A DNA stretch of 64,000 nucleotides from Novosphingobium sp. PhB165 (GTDB lineage Bacteria; Pseudomonadota; Alphaproteobacteria; Sphingomonadales; Sphingomonadaceae), in NCBI RefSeq assembly GCF_004341845.1, contig NZ_SLVB01000003.1:124001-188000 (forward strand), read 5' to 3'. The position numbers were made by a program, and so were the translations under genes. Numbering within the stretch: the stretch's first letter is position 1; every line of letters begins with the position of its first letter. Positions 1 to 8,889 of the stretch are shown here, in pieces. The notes under the pieces were generated by a model that was not told the DNA's origin, ran no database searches, and saw only the letters and a list, made by a program, of their open reading frames with translations.

Positions 1-27
1 ATTGCTTCGCTACGCTCGCAATGACGA
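1..27. repeat. Short palindromic intergenic repeat at window edge
   Basis: The first bases form an imperfect hairpin with ATTGC and GCAAT as arms around a TTCGCTACG-type loop. Sequences of this kind recur between genes in sphingomonad and other GC-rich proteobacterial genomes. Only one copy is visible and it starts at the window edge, so its full extent is unknown. The rest of the stretch up to queE shows no gene. Confidence 0.3.
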
Positions 28-272
28 AGACAGTTCAGTCAATTCCATATTCGGTTAAAAGCGGAATTGTTGCCAATCCCGGCTGTCATCCCGAATTCGT
101 TTTCCTACCCCGCGCATATCTGACACTTTTCCGCGCGTGAACGCCCTGCTCTTTCCCCACGATACCAGCCACAAGGTGACACCTCCGACGCAAGGTGACA
201 CTTTTTGCTCTGGACCGTGTAAACTGTGTCAACCTCACCCCTCAAAACCGTAACCTTATACCGAGACCATCC

Positions 273-1019
273 GTGACGCTTGCCCTAGCCACCACCACTC
301 CCGGCGAACCCGAAGTGTTCGCTTCGCTGCAAGGCGAAGGGCCCAGCATGGGGCGGCCGAGCACCTTCGTGCGGCTGTCGCGCTGCAACCTCGCCTGCCA
401 GTGGTGCGACACCGCGTATACGTGGCGGTTCACCGGCGATAACCGCTTCCACCGCGACGATCTGGCGTTCGAGCGCAAGGCCAATCAGGTCATGGCCGAG
501 GAAGCCGACGTGGCGCGCATGGTGGCCGACCTGCCGCCCGACCGCCTGGTGATCACGGGCGGCGAGCCGCTGCTTCAGGGCGCGCAACTGGCAAAGATGC
601 TGGCCGCGCTCGACGAGATCCGCCCCGGAATGCATGTCGAGATCGAAACCAACGGATCGGTCGCCCCGCATGCCAGCCTCGATGCACGGGTGCAGCAGTA
701 CAATGTCAGCCCCAAGCTGGCGCACAGCGGCAATCCGGCAGAACTGGCGCTGGTGCCCGAACGGCTGGCGGCATGGGCGGCGGACCCGCGCGCCTACTTC
801 AAGTTCGTGGTGGCCGAGCCTGCCGATGTCGCCGAAGTCGAGGCCCTTAGGGATACTTACGCAATCCCCCGCGAGCGGCTATTCCTGATGCCCGAAGGAC
901 GCTCCAGCGATGTCATCAGGCAACGCTCGGGTTGGCTCTCGGATTTATGCATGCGTGAAGGCTATCGCTTCACAGACCGCCTGCACATCCACATCTGGGG
1001 CGATACGCGGGGCACGTAA
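273..1019 (+). CDS. queE: 7-carboxy-7-deazaguanine synthase (QueE)
   Basis: Radical-SAM enzyme that converts 6-carboxytetrahydropterin to 7-carboxy-7-deazaguanine in queuosine biosynthesis. About 248 aa. The N-terminus has the family motif FASLQGEGPS (residues 16-25) and an iron-sulfur cluster motif CX3CX2C at C38, C42 and C45, followed by DTAYTW. ITGGEP, the SAM-binding glycine motif, comes in the middle. I chose the GTG at 273 because the family normally starts shortly before the FxSxQGEG motif; a longer start at GTG 195 adds 26 non-conserved residues. No other que gene lies nearby. The MATE gene starts 8 nt downstream, so the two may be co-transcribed. Confidence 0.9.
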   Translation: MTLALATTTPGEPEVFASLQGEGPSMGRPSTFVRLSRCNLACQWCDTAYTWRFTGDNRFHRDDLAFERKANQVMAEEADVARMVADLPPDRLVITGGEPLLQGAQLAKMLAALDEIRPGMHVEIETNGSVAPHASLDARVQQYNVSPKLAHSGNPAELALVPERLAAWAADPRAYFKFVVAEPADVAEVEALRDTYAIPRERLFLMPEGRSSDVIRQRSGWLSDLCMREGYRFTDRLHIHIWGDTRGT

Positions 1020-1027
1020 GGGGACAC

Positions 1028-2458
1028 ATGAACGAAGCATCGCCAATTCCGGCCGGCGAGACCGAGCCCGAGGAAGCACCTCCGCCTCCACAGATGGCGC
1101 GAATGAAGGGCGACCTGACGCAAGGTCCGATCCTGAAGACGCTGCTGCTGTTCTCCGTCCCGATGCTGATCTCGAACGTCCTCCAGACGCTCAACGGATC
1201 GGTCAATGCGATCTGGGTCGGGCGGCTGCTGGGCGAAAGCGCGCTGGCGGCCACCGCTAACGCCAATATCATCATGTTCCTGATGATCGCGCTGGTGTTC
1301 GGTTTCGGCATGGCGACCACCGTGCGTGTCGGCCAGCACTTCGGCGCGCGGCAGATCGATGCGGCGCGCCGGACGTTCGGTTCGGGCGTGGGCTTCTGCA
1401 CCCTGCTCGCGGTGATCTGCGGGCTTGGCGGCTGGTTCGGGGCGGATTCCCTGCTCCATACGCTGGGCACGCCCGAAGCCAGCCGGATCGAGGCGCTGGC
1501 GTATTTGCGCGTGATCTTCGTGACGCTGCCGCTCGGTTCGCTGTCGCTGATGGTGTCGATGGGCATGCGCGGCGCGGGCGATTCGAAGACGCCGCTCTAT
1601 GCGATGATCCTGACCGTGGCGCTGGACGTGATCCTGAACCCGCTGCTGATTATCGGCCCCGGCCCGGTGCCCTCGCTGGGCATTGCCGGATCGGCGCTCT
1701 CGACCGCCTTCGCGAATTTCGCAGGGCTGCTTTTCCAGGTCTGGCGGATCTACCGGCAGGACCTGCCGATGCGCCTGCGCGGCGCGGAACTGGGCTACCT
1801 GATCCCGCGCGGCAGCGAGCTGAAGTACGTGATCCTCAAGGGTCTGCCGATGGGCGCGCAGATGCTGCTGGTGTCCTCTGCCGGTCTCATCATGGTCAGC
1901 CTCGTCAACAAAGAAGGGCTGCATTCGGCAGCGGCCTACGGTGCCTCGCTCCAGCTGTGGAACTACTTGCAGATGCCCGCCTTCTCGATCGGCTCGGCGG
2001 TCAGCGCGATGGTTGCCCAGTCGCTCGGCGCGCATGACCACAAGCGCGTGGGCAAAGTGACGGGAATTGGCCTTGTCACCAATCTGGCGATGTCGCTGGT
2101 GCTGGCGGCGCTGATCGTGCTGTTCGATCATCCGCTGCTGGCGCTGTTCCTCGGCGGCAACAGCCCGGCGATGCCGATCGCGCAGAACATCCAGGTCATC
2201 TGCACGGCATCGTTCGTGATCGTGTCGATCACCATGATCCTGACCGGCACGATGCGCGCCTACGGCGCGGTGGTCGCACCGTTGGTGATCATGTTCCTTG
2301 GCCTCTATCCGGGGCGCCTTGGCTTCTACTTCCTCGCCTATCCGCTGATCGGCAGCCAGGCGCTGTGGTGGTCCTATCCGGTCGGCTCGACGCTGACCGT
2401 GGCCATGACCGTCGGCTACTATCGCTGGGGCAAGTGGCGCGCAGCGTTCGATCTTTGA
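1028..2458 (+). CDS. MATE family efflux transporter
   Basis: Inner-membrane cation-coupled multidrug exporter of the MATE (NorM/DinF-like) family. It has 476 aa, the usual length, with about twelve hydrophobic segments and a charged hydrophilic N-terminus. The segment LFSVPMLISNVLQTL (about 39-53) matches the start of helix 1, and GMRGAGDSKTPLY (about 178-190) is the family signature (MRGxGD-T). An AAGGGG-type ribosome binding site precedes the ATG at 1028. The substrate cannot be read from the sequence. It converges on the HerA-like gene. Confidence 0.88.
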   Translation: MNEASPIPAGETEPEEAPPPPQMARMKGDLTQGPILKTLLLFSVPMLISNVLQTLNGSVNAIWVGRLLGESALAATANANIIMFLMIALVFGFGMATTVRVGQHFGARQIDAARRTFGSGVGFCTLLAVICGLGGWFGADSLLHTLGTPEASRIEALAYLRVIFVTLPLGSLSLMVSMGMRGAGDSKTPLYAMILTVALDVILNPLLIIGPGPVPSLGIAGSALSTAFANFAGLLFQVWRIYRQDLPMRLRGAELGYLIPRGSELKYVILKGLPMGAQMLLVSSAGLIMVSLVNKEGLHSAAAYGASLQLWNYLQMPAFSIGSAVSAMVAQSLGAHDHKRVGKVTGIGLVTNLAMSLVLAALIVLFDHPLLALFLGGNSPAMPIAQNIQVICTASFVIVSITMILTGTMRAYGAVVAPLVIMFLGLYPGRLGFYFLAYPLIGSQALWWSYPVGSTLTVAMTVGYYRWGKWRAAFDL

Positions 2459-2464
2459 GAAACG

Positions 2465-2483
2465 CCCCTCCCCTTGGGAGGGG
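2465..2483. terminator. Hairpin between convergent genes
   Basis: An 8-bp perfect GC-rich stem (CCCCTCCC / GGGAGGGG, loop of 3) lies between the MATE stop and the HerA-like stop. Neither side has a long T tract, so it may be a weak bidirectional terminator or simply an intergenic palindrome. Confidence 0.4.
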
Positions 2484-2493
2484 ACAAGGGCAA

Positions 2494-4236
2494 TTATCGG
2501 CCCTGCGCGCGCCACCGCTGGACCGTGCGCAGGACGGCCTCCTCCTCGCCGCCGGAGCTGTTCCACAGCTCGGTAAACGAGGGGTCGGCCGAGGCGGGAC
2601 GCTTGTATTCCTCAAGCTCGTCGAACGAAACGCGGACCGGGATCGCCACGCCCTCGCCGCAGATGATGCACTCGCGGTTGCGCAGCGCCGGGATCGAATC
2701 GAGGAACCCCCGCGCGCCTTCGGGCATGGCCGCACGCACGAAGGCCTGATCGCGGTCGTTGTTGAGCCGCATCGAGATGATCGTACCGCACTGCGACAGC
2801 ACGCCCTCGGCAAGGTCCGACGGGCGCTGGGTGATCAGGCCCAGCGAGATGCCGTACTTTCGACCTTCCTTGGCGATCCGCGACAGGATGCGGCCGACCG
2901 AGGAACCATCGGCGTTCTTCTCGTTCGGCACGTAGCGGTGCGCTTCCTCGCAGACGAGCAAGATCGGCTGCGTCTTCTCCTCGCGCCCCCAGATCGCATA
3001 GTCGAAGACCATGCGGCTGAGCACGGCAACCACGGTGCTGGTGATGTCCGAAGGCACGCCCGAAACGTCGATGATCGAGATCGGCCGCCCGCGCGACGGC
3101 AGGCGGAAGATCTTGGCGATGAACTCCGCCATCGTATCGCCCACCAGCATGCCCGAGAACATGAACTGATAACGCGGATCGCCCTTCATCTCGTCGAGCT
3201 TGTTCTTGATGCGCACGTAAGGCGCGCTCGAATGGCCCTTGTCGAGCTTGCCCATGTGGTTGTTGAGAATGTTGGACAAGTCCGACAGCAAGTAGGGGAT
3301 CGGCGAATCCACCGTGATCTTGCCCAGTTGTTCGGCCAGCCGGTTGCGCGAGCGCGCCTCTAGCAGGCACTTGGCCAGGATCTCGCAGTCGAGCTGGCGA
3401 TCGTCTCCGCGCGCCGTCAGCAGCGTCTCGCAGTGTTCCTCGAAGTTCATCAGCCAATAGGGCATCTGGAGGTTCGAGACGTCGAGGATCACGCCGGTAT
3501 TGCGAAACGCGGACGCGTACTCGCCGTGGGGGTCGATCATGATGATGTGACCCTCCGGCGCATGCTGGCAGATGCGGTGAAGGATCAGCGCGGCGCTGGT
3601 CGACTTGCCGGTCCCGGTGGAGCCCAGCAGCGCGAAGTGCTTGCCCAGCAAGGCGTCGATGTAAAGGCCGGCGCGGATGTCCTTGGTGGGATAGACATTG
3701 CCGATCTGGATCGCGCTGCGCCCATCGCTGGCATAGATCTGACGCAAATCCTCGGTGGTGGCCGGATAGACCAGCGAGCCCGGCGAGGGATAGAAGGTAA
3801 CGCCGCGGCGGAAGCCGTGGATGCGCCCCGTAAGGCGCTCCTCGCTGCCTTCGCCCAGAAAGTCCGCCTCGGCGACGATGCCGCCGGGGATCTTGCTGTC
3901 GCTCTTCTGGTTGCGGATGCTGGCGAGCAGCCAGCCGTTCCCGACGCGGATCTTGACCTGACTGCCCACTTGCCCGGACTGCGCGACCGAAGGATCGCCG
4001 TCCTTCATGACTTCGCCAAGTCGGTTGATGTCGAGCGCGATGCGCGTGCCCGCGCCGGAAATTTCGAGGATGACGCCGATCGGCTCGCGCCCGGTGTCCA
4101 GACGCGGTGCCTGCCGCTGCGGGGCTGCTTGAGGCTGGCCCTGGGGATGGGGCGCGGCCGATCCCGGCTGCGCGGTCGCCTGCCCGGCCTGCGGCGCGCG
4201 TGTGGGATCGAAGCCTTCCATCTGCATCTGATTCAT
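2494..4236 (-). CDS. HerA-like ATPase (HAS-barrel, DUF87)
   Basis: Hexameric AAA-type DNA translocase family protein of 580 aa. After a Gln/Pro-rich, probably disordered N-terminus (1-50) comes a beta-rich HAS-barrel-like region (50-160). The ATPase core follows, with Walker A GSTGTGKST at 205-213, IDPHGEY at about 234-240 and Walker B LLVCEEAH at about 426-433. HerA of archaea works with the NurA nuclease in DNA end resection, but no nurA-like gene is adjacent, so the role of this stand-alone copy is open. Alternative: another DUF87/VirB4-like ATPase. The neighbouring TIGR02186 gene is on the same strand but has its own terminator. Confidence 0.82.
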   Translation of the reverse strand: MNQMQMEGFDPTRAPQAGQATAQPGSAAPHPQGQPQAAPQRQAPRLDTGREPIGVILEISGAGTRIALDINRLGEVMKDGDPSVAQSGQVGSQVKIRVGNGWLLASIRNQKSDSKIPGGIVAEADFLGEGSEERLTGRIHGFRRGVTFYPSPGSLVYPATTEDLRQIYASDGRSAIQIGNVYPTKDIRAGLYIDALLGKHFALLGSTGTGKSTSAALILHRICQHAPEGHIIMIDPHGEYASAFRNTGVILDVSNLQMPYWLMNFEEHCETLLTARGDDRQLDCEILAKCLLEARSRNRLAEQLGKITVDSPIPYLLSDLSNILNNHMGKLDKGHSSAPYVRIKNKLDEMKGDPRYQFMFSGMLVGDTMAEFIAKIFRLPSRGRPISIIDVSGVPSDITSTVVAVLSRMVFDYAIWGREEKTQPILLVCEEAHRYVPNEKNADGSSVGRILSRIAKEGRKYGISLGLITQRPSDLAEGVLSQCGTIISMRLNNDRDQAFVRAAMPEGARGFLDSIPALRNRECIICGEGVAIPVRVSFDELEEYKRPASADPSFTELWNSSGGEEEAVLRTVQRWRAQGR

Positions 4237-4332
4237 CGTGCCCCCAAAAGTCCTTGGCGCTTGGAGAGCTATGACCGCGCAGTTAATTTCCGGCTAAAAT
4301 CGCACTAATACGAAAGGCTCACAGTCCGTTTG

Positions 4333-4357
4333 AAAAATGCCCAAAGGGGCATTTTTA
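4333..4357 (-). terminator. Rho-independent terminator of the TIGR02186 gene
   Basis: AAAAATGCCC / GGGCATTTTT forms a 10-bp perfect stem with a 4-nt loop. The stem begins at the TAA stop of the gene upstream on the minus strand and ends in a T run on that strand. Confidence 0.8.
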
Positions 4358-5119
4358 GCGCATCGCGAAAAGCCGGCCCGCAAGCCAGCCCATGCCCACC
4401 GAGACAGCGACTGCCAGCAGGCCATAGGCGAAGCCGTAATTCTCCGCGAAATCGGCGATGGCGCGCTCGACGCCGAGCTTGCGCACTTCCACCTGACTGC
4501 TGGCGGAGGCCACCACGCGGCCATTGGAAATGGCGAAAGTCTCCGCCGTATAAGTGCCGGTCGGCACGCGCGAGGGCAGGCCGATGCGCGCCTGATAGAG
4601 CACTTGCTCGCTCACTTTCACCCCGCCCTCATCCTCGCGGTAGAGGCCGTTGCGGCGGTTGAGATCGACCAGTCCGCCCGCGAAGCGGGCCTGCTCGTCA
4701 GGATCGATCGCGCCGATCGGCGAAAGCTGCAACCACTTGAGCCCGAGTTCGTAGATCGCCGCCGTCTTGTCGTCGACGATCTTGGCGATCGGGCGGGTGG
4801 AGGCGATCGCGTAATAGGATGGTGCCGAACGCAGTTCGGTGCTGTCGGCATTGATCCAGATTCCGGCCACCTTCCGCTTCTGGCGCAGGACGATGGACTG
4901 GGTCGGCCCCTTCAGCACGACGACGATGTCGTAATACTGCGCGGCGCGCGATCCCTCGGGGGTGAGGATGGCGCCGAACAGCAGCAGTTCGGTCCCGGTG
5001 AAGCCCTGCTGCAACGCCACCTCGTGCTGCGAGACTTCGGGCACCAGAATGGGATCGCGAGAGCCGCCCAGCATCAGCAGCGCCACAATGGCGAAAGCAG
5101 AGGCAGCCGCAGCCCTCAC
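4355..5119 (-). CDS. TIGR02186 family membrane-anchored protein
   Basis: Conserved alphaproteobacterial protein of about 254 aa with a hydrophobic N-terminal segment (signal or anchor, residues 3-16), a long extracytoplasmic part, and a C-terminal membrane segment (about 230-250) ending in RLFAMR. The core carries GTELLLFGAI, YYDIVVVLKGP and VPTGTYTAETF, which I recognise from the TIGR02186 family. The GTG start at 5119 overlaps the stop of the TauE/SafE gene in a GTGA arrangement, pointing to translational coupling. Genes of this family commonly sit next to TauE/SafE exporters, so a role with that transporter is likely but untested. Confidence 0.82.
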   Translation of the reverse strand: MRAAAASAFAIVALLMLGGSRDPILVPEVSQHEVALQQGFTGTELLLFGAILTPEGSRAAQYYDIVVVLKGPTQSIVLRQKRKVAGIWINADSTELRSAPSYYAIASTRPIAKIVDDKTAAIYELGLKWLQLSPIGAIDPDEQARFAGGLVDLNRRNGLYREDEGGVKVSEQVLYQARIGLPSRVPTGTYTAETFAISNGRVVASASSQVEVRKLGVERAIADFAENYGFAYGLLAVAVSVGMGWLAGRLFAMR

Positions 5120-6030
5120 AGCGGCGCCACCGTGAATATCTCGTCCGGCCGATAGCCAAGTCCGATCGCCATGCGCCCCGCCACCAACAGCACGACCACG
5201 GCCAGGATCAGGCGCAATTTCACCGGACTGGCCTTCTGCGCGAATTGCGCGCCCAACTGCGCTCCCGTGACCGATCCGATCAGCAGGAGCGAAGCCAGCA
5301 CGAGGTCGACCGCATGGGTGGTCATCGCGTGCATCATGGTCGTGGCGATCGTGGTGAAAAGGATCTGCCACAGCGACGTGCCGACCACCACATTGGCGCT
5401 CATGCCAAGGATGTAGAGCATCGCCGGGACCAGAATGAAGCCGCCGCCGATCCCCATCAGCATGGTCAGGATGCCCGTGGCGATCCCTAGCAGCAGCGGC
5501 GCCAGCGGCGAAATATAGAGCCCCGAGCGATAGAAGCGCCAGCGCATCGGCAGGCTTGCGACCATCGGGTGATGGCGGCGCTTGCGCGCGGCAATCGGCA
5601 CGCCGCTACGCTCGGCGCGGATGCCCTGAATGCTCTCGTTGGCCATGAGGCTGCCGATGGAGCCGAGCATGACCACGTAGAGGATATTGATGACGGTATC
5701 GATCTGGCCCAACCGGGCGAGGAAGTTGAACAGCAGCGCCCCGATCCCGGTGCCGACAATGCCGCCCACCACCATCACGGTGCCCATCAGGTAATCCACG
5801 CCGCCGCGCTTGGCATGGGCGAACACGCCGGAAACGCTGGCCCCGGTCACCTGGCTGGCCGCCGAGGCAGCGGCCACCGTCGGCGGGATGCCGTAGAAGA
5901 TCATCAGCGGCGTCGTCAGAAAGCCGCCGCCCACGCCGAACATCCCCGACAGGATCCCTGTCAGTGCACCCAGACCAACGATGACCAGCCCGTTGACCGA
6001 GAGATTGGCGATGGGAAGATAGACATCCAT
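5116..6030 (-). CDS. TauE/SafE family anion exporter
   Basis: Inner-membrane permease of about 304 aa from the sulfite exporter TauE/SafE family. It has eight or so hydrophobic helices and the duplicated family signature: GILSGMFGVGGGFLTTPLM near the N-terminus and GILTMLMGIGGGFILVPAM in the second half. I chose the ATG at 6030 (MDVYLPIANL) because the upstream in-frame extension is Arg-rich and not membrane-like. It overlaps the TIGR02186 gene by 4 nt, and the two probably form one operon. The transported anion (sulfite, sulfoacetate or other) cannot be told from sequence. Confidence 0.88.
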   Translation of the reverse strand: MDVYLPIANLSVNGLVIVGLGALTGILSGMFGVGGGFLTTPLMIFYGIPPTVAAASAASQVTGASVSGVFAHAKRGGVDYLMGTVMVVGGIVGTGIGALLFNFLARLGQIDTVINILYVVMLGSIGSLMANESIQGIRAERSGVPIAARKRRHHPMVASLPMRWRFYRSGLYISPLAPLLLGIATGILTMLMGIGGGFILVPAMLYILGMSANVVVGTSLWQILFTTIATTMMHAMTTHAVDLVLASLLLIGSVTGAQLGAQFAQKASPVKLRLILAVVVLLVAGRMAIGLGYRPDEIFTVAPL

Positions 6031-6077
6031 GCGAGCTATCTCGCTACCGCAGCGCGGTGGCCGAGAAAAGCGGCGAA

Positions 6078-7289
6078 TCAGAAACCTGCGGAAAGAGTGA
6101 GCGCGGGGCCCGAGCCCGGTTCGGCATCCCCCGCGACGCGAAAGCGCCAATCGACGCCGACGCGGCCGTTTACTCCGCGCGCCAGCGGCAGTGCGACGGT
6201 GGCGGAAGGTCCGGCATCGAGGCGGCTCGCCCCGTTCTGCGCCCCGCCCCAGAGCCCGCCGCCGATCCTGCTCTCCACCCGGCCGAGCGACAGCAGCGCA
6301 TGGTCCACGCGCAGCTGTCCATCGGCAAACGGCGTCGCGTACTTGCCTGCCACATAGCCGGCCTGCGCATAGGCCTCCCCACGCAAATGCCCGGGCAGTC
6401 CGAAGGGCGGCAGCGTGGTGATCGCCATGGCGGCGGGCTGGAAGCGGCTCTCGCCCGCCTGTTCGGTCAACCGTCCTTCCAGCGCGGCAATCACCGGGAA
6501 AGACGGCAGGGGGCGCGCCGCAACGCCAATCGCGGCGGCCGTCTCACGCTGGAGCTGCCCCAGCGTTGCCGTGCTGCGCATATAGACTTCGGGCCGATTG
6601 GCGGACTGCATGGCCAGACGATAGTGCAGGACTGCTCCGGCCTGACTGGCACCGTAAGTCGCCGGCAACGTGCCATTGACGAGCGGCCCGGTGCCGTTGC
6701 TGCGCAGCAGCGCCCATGAATCGACCGACCAGCGTTTCGGTCCACGAGGCACTCCGGCCATGGCGCCTGCGGGCGGTATCCCACCCCCAGGTGTCGCCGA
6801 CAGGGCCTGGAAGGAGGGAAGTCCCGCGGGCAGCCGTTCACGCGCAAAGGCCCGGATCAGAGCCGACGGAAAATCCCGACCGGGATTGGCTGCCGGTTGC
6901 TCAACGCGCGCCGCGAGCGATGACGGCTCCGCGCTCATGTACTCTGGGCCGGCCGGGTAAGGTTGGGCGCCATAGATCAGTTCCGGCGGGTAGACCGCCC
7001 GCCCAAAAGCCGCCCCTTGCGGCGATGCCATTCCTGCCGGACGGAAATCGCGCCAATTGCGCGCTTGCGGCACGGGCTCCGCGTAACCACCGGCCAGCGT
7101 CTGGGGGCCGCTCACAAGGTCGAAGTGGTAAGCTGTCTCGCCCCGCGGGCTCGACGGAGCCGCTCTCGCAGGTTGAACCAATGCGGGCATCGATGGTGTG
7201 GATTCCCATGCGGAGAGGCGCCCTCCGGTCCATGCGAAGAGCACTGCGAGCAAAACGACAACCGGCTGTCCGCGCATACGATCAGACAT
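6078..7289 (-). CDS. NfrA-like outer-membrane protein, short form
   Basis: Protein of 403 aa with an N-terminal hydrophobic signal (about 8-27), a Pro/Ala-rich linker to about residue 180, and a beta-strand-rich C-terminal half ending in LTLSAGF, with the terminal Phe typical of outer-membrane barrels. The ATG overlaps the stop of the NfrB-like gene (TGATG), so the two are translationally coupled. The C-terminal half resembles the C-terminal domain of NfrA (phage N4 adsorption protein A). E. coli NfrA is much longer and carries TPR repeats that I do not see here. The NfrA assignment rests mainly on the pairing with NfrB; the safer reading is an outer-membrane barrel protein for glycan export. 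Confidence 0.55.
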   Translation of the reverse strand: MSDRMRGQPVVVLLAVLFAWTGGRLSAWESTPSMPALVQPARAAPSSPRGETAYHFDLVSGPQTLAGGYAEPVPQARNWRDFRPAGMASPQGAAFGRAVYPPELIYGAQPYPAGPEYMSAEPSSLAARVEQPAANPGRDFPSALIRAFARERLPAGLPSFQALSATPGGGIPPAGAMAGVPRGPKRWSVDSWALLRSNGTGPLVNGTLPATYGASQAGAVLHYRLAMQSANRPEVYMRSTATLGQLQRETAAAIGVAARPLPSFPVIAALEGRLTEQAGESRFQPAAMAITTLPPFGLPGHLRGEAYAQAGYVAGKYATPFADGQLRVDHALLSLGRVESRIGGGLWGGAQNGASRLDAGPSATVALPLARGVNGRVGVDWRFRVAGDAEPGSGPALTLSAGF

Positions 7290-8800
7290 CAGGCTGCCGT
7301 CCGCATGGCATTGGGCATGTTTTCACACGCGCCTTGTGTCGCCTTCACCGGCACGGCCGCGCGCGGTGCCGAAACGGTGGCCATGGCCGCCGGGTGGGCA
7401 TCGTGATGGGTCTTGTCCCAGACGACCGAGCCGCCCGCGAGTGTCCGCAAATAGCTGACCAGCGCGCGCTTGCCTGCGAAAATCGAGATAAGATTGGCGA
7501 CCGGCAAGCGCAACAATGCGTATAGCCCCTCAAGCGGGCCATATTCCCGCGCCGTGAACAGCACGCGCAGCGCACAGCGCCATGCCAGACTGACCCCGCA
7601 GGCCACCAGCATCACCCGCAGTGTGGGCGAGAATTCGGGAGTCGCGTGCCATCCGGCGATCCGCAAAGCCGCCAGCGACACTTCCACCATGACGAGCAGA
7701 TAGCTCGCCGCCAGAATGATCGCGGTCAGCGGCCCCCGGCGGTCGCGCACCGACATCCACACGTCGGCAAGCCCCGCCCCGCCATCGAGCGGGCTCCAGC
7801 CGAGCCGGTCCCACGACTGGAAGGCGATGCCGTGGATCCAGCGCGTCTTCTGGCGAATCGAATCCTCCAGACGGGACGGGAAGTAAGCGCGCGTCGCGAC
7901 CAGATCGCCGCGCGCGTCGCGGGCGCGGATGAAGCGGCTCTTCCCCCCTGCCCGCCAGACCAGCACGCCCAGTTCGTAATCCTCGGTCAAGCATTCCGCC
8001 GCGAAAGGGCCGTTGTTGCCTTCTGCCTGACGATGCCCGGCGATCCGGGCCAGCATCTCACGCGAAAAGCCGCAGCCCACGCCTGCTGCCGGCAATGCGG
8101 CGCCAAGCGCATCGCGAATCACCAGCGACTTGCTGTGCGCTTCGGCAAACTCGTCGAGATAGTGCCCGCCAATCCAGCGCGAACGCGGCTGGGGTTCCGG
8201 GCGCACCGGTATCTGCACGAAGTCCGCGCCCTTGAGCGCAGTGTCGATCACGGTCAGTTCGGCGGGGTGCACCATGTCTTCTGAATCGTGCAGGATCACA
8301 CTGCGGAAGCGCTGCCCCCAGCGGCGCTCATCCTCGCACAGCGCGGCGTAGAGCCGGTTGAGGCAATCCGCCTTGGTGGTCGGGCCATGCCGCGAATGGA
8401 TCACCAGCCGGATCCGCGGATCCTGCCCGGCGCCCTCCATCGCGGCCGCAAGCGTGGCCGGATCGTTCGCGTAACAGCCGACGTAGAGGCGAAAATCCTG
8501 CACTGGCCATGCTTCGATAGCGTGGCGCAGGGTATGACCGATCACCGCTTCCTCGCGCCAGCACGCTATGAAAATCGCGGCGCGGCCGATCAGCGGCGCG
8601 TCGCAAGCTTCCTGAGACAGGCGCGTGCTGCGCCCCTTTCCGGCCAATTGCAGCCGCAGCCAGACAATGTCTGTCGCCAGATCGTCGCAGGCGCCCAGCA
8701 AAAGCCAGAACGCGGTGAAGAGCAGCAGTTCCTGCTCCATATACTGCAAACAGACCGCAGCCTGCCCAATCACATACGCTGATCCCACGGTGCCCCCCAT
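7289..8800 (-). CDS. NfrB-like membrane glycosyltransferase without MshEN domain
   Basis: Inner-membrane family 2 glycosyltransferase of about 503 aa that resembles NfrB (phage N4 adsorption protein B). Shared features in order: an N-terminal membrane helix followed by DD, GPTTKADCLN, ILHDSEDMVHP (metal-binding acidic motif, about 179-189), AGVGCGFSR, LTEDYELG (about 281-288), REYFP-like RAYFPS, IRQKTRW (the QxxRW motif, about 325-331), two to three membrane helices, and VVWDKTHHD. E. coli NfrB continues for about 220 more residues with a c-di-GMP-binding MshEN domain; this protein ends about 40 residues after WDKTHHD. The start could also be 8869 or 8740; 8800 gives an N-terminus of NfrB-like length. 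Confidence 0.78.
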   Translation of the reverse strand: MGGTVGSAYVIGQAAVCLQYMEQELLLFTAFWLLLGACDDLATDIVWLRLQLAGKGRSTRLSQEACDAPLIGRAAIFIACWREEAVIGHTLRHAIEAWPVQDFRLYVGCYANDPATLAAAMEGAGQDPRIRLVIHSRHGPTTKADCLNRLYAALCEDERRWGQRFRSVILHDSEDMVHPAELTVIDTALKGADFVQIPVRPEPQPRSRWIGGHYLDEFAEAHSKSLVIRDALGAALPAAGVGCGFSREMLARIAGHRQAEGNNGPFAAECLTEDYELGVLVWRAGGKSRFIRARDARGDLVATRAYFPSRLEDSIRQKTRWIHGIAFQSWDRLGWSPLDGGAGLADVWMSVRDRRGPLTAIILAASYLLVMVEVSLAALRIAGWHATPEFSPTLRVMLVACGVSLAWRCALRVLFTAREYGPLEGLYALLRLPVANLISIFAGKRALVSYLRTLAGGSVVWDKTHHDAHPAAMATVSAPRAAVPVKATQGACENMPNAMRTAA

Positions 8801-8889
8801 CGGCGCCGGCTCATCACCCCCTGTGATCTCGGCGCCTAGGGCAGGTTTGCCGGCTTGCATCCCCGTCACGTCTGCCCGAAACAGGACTT

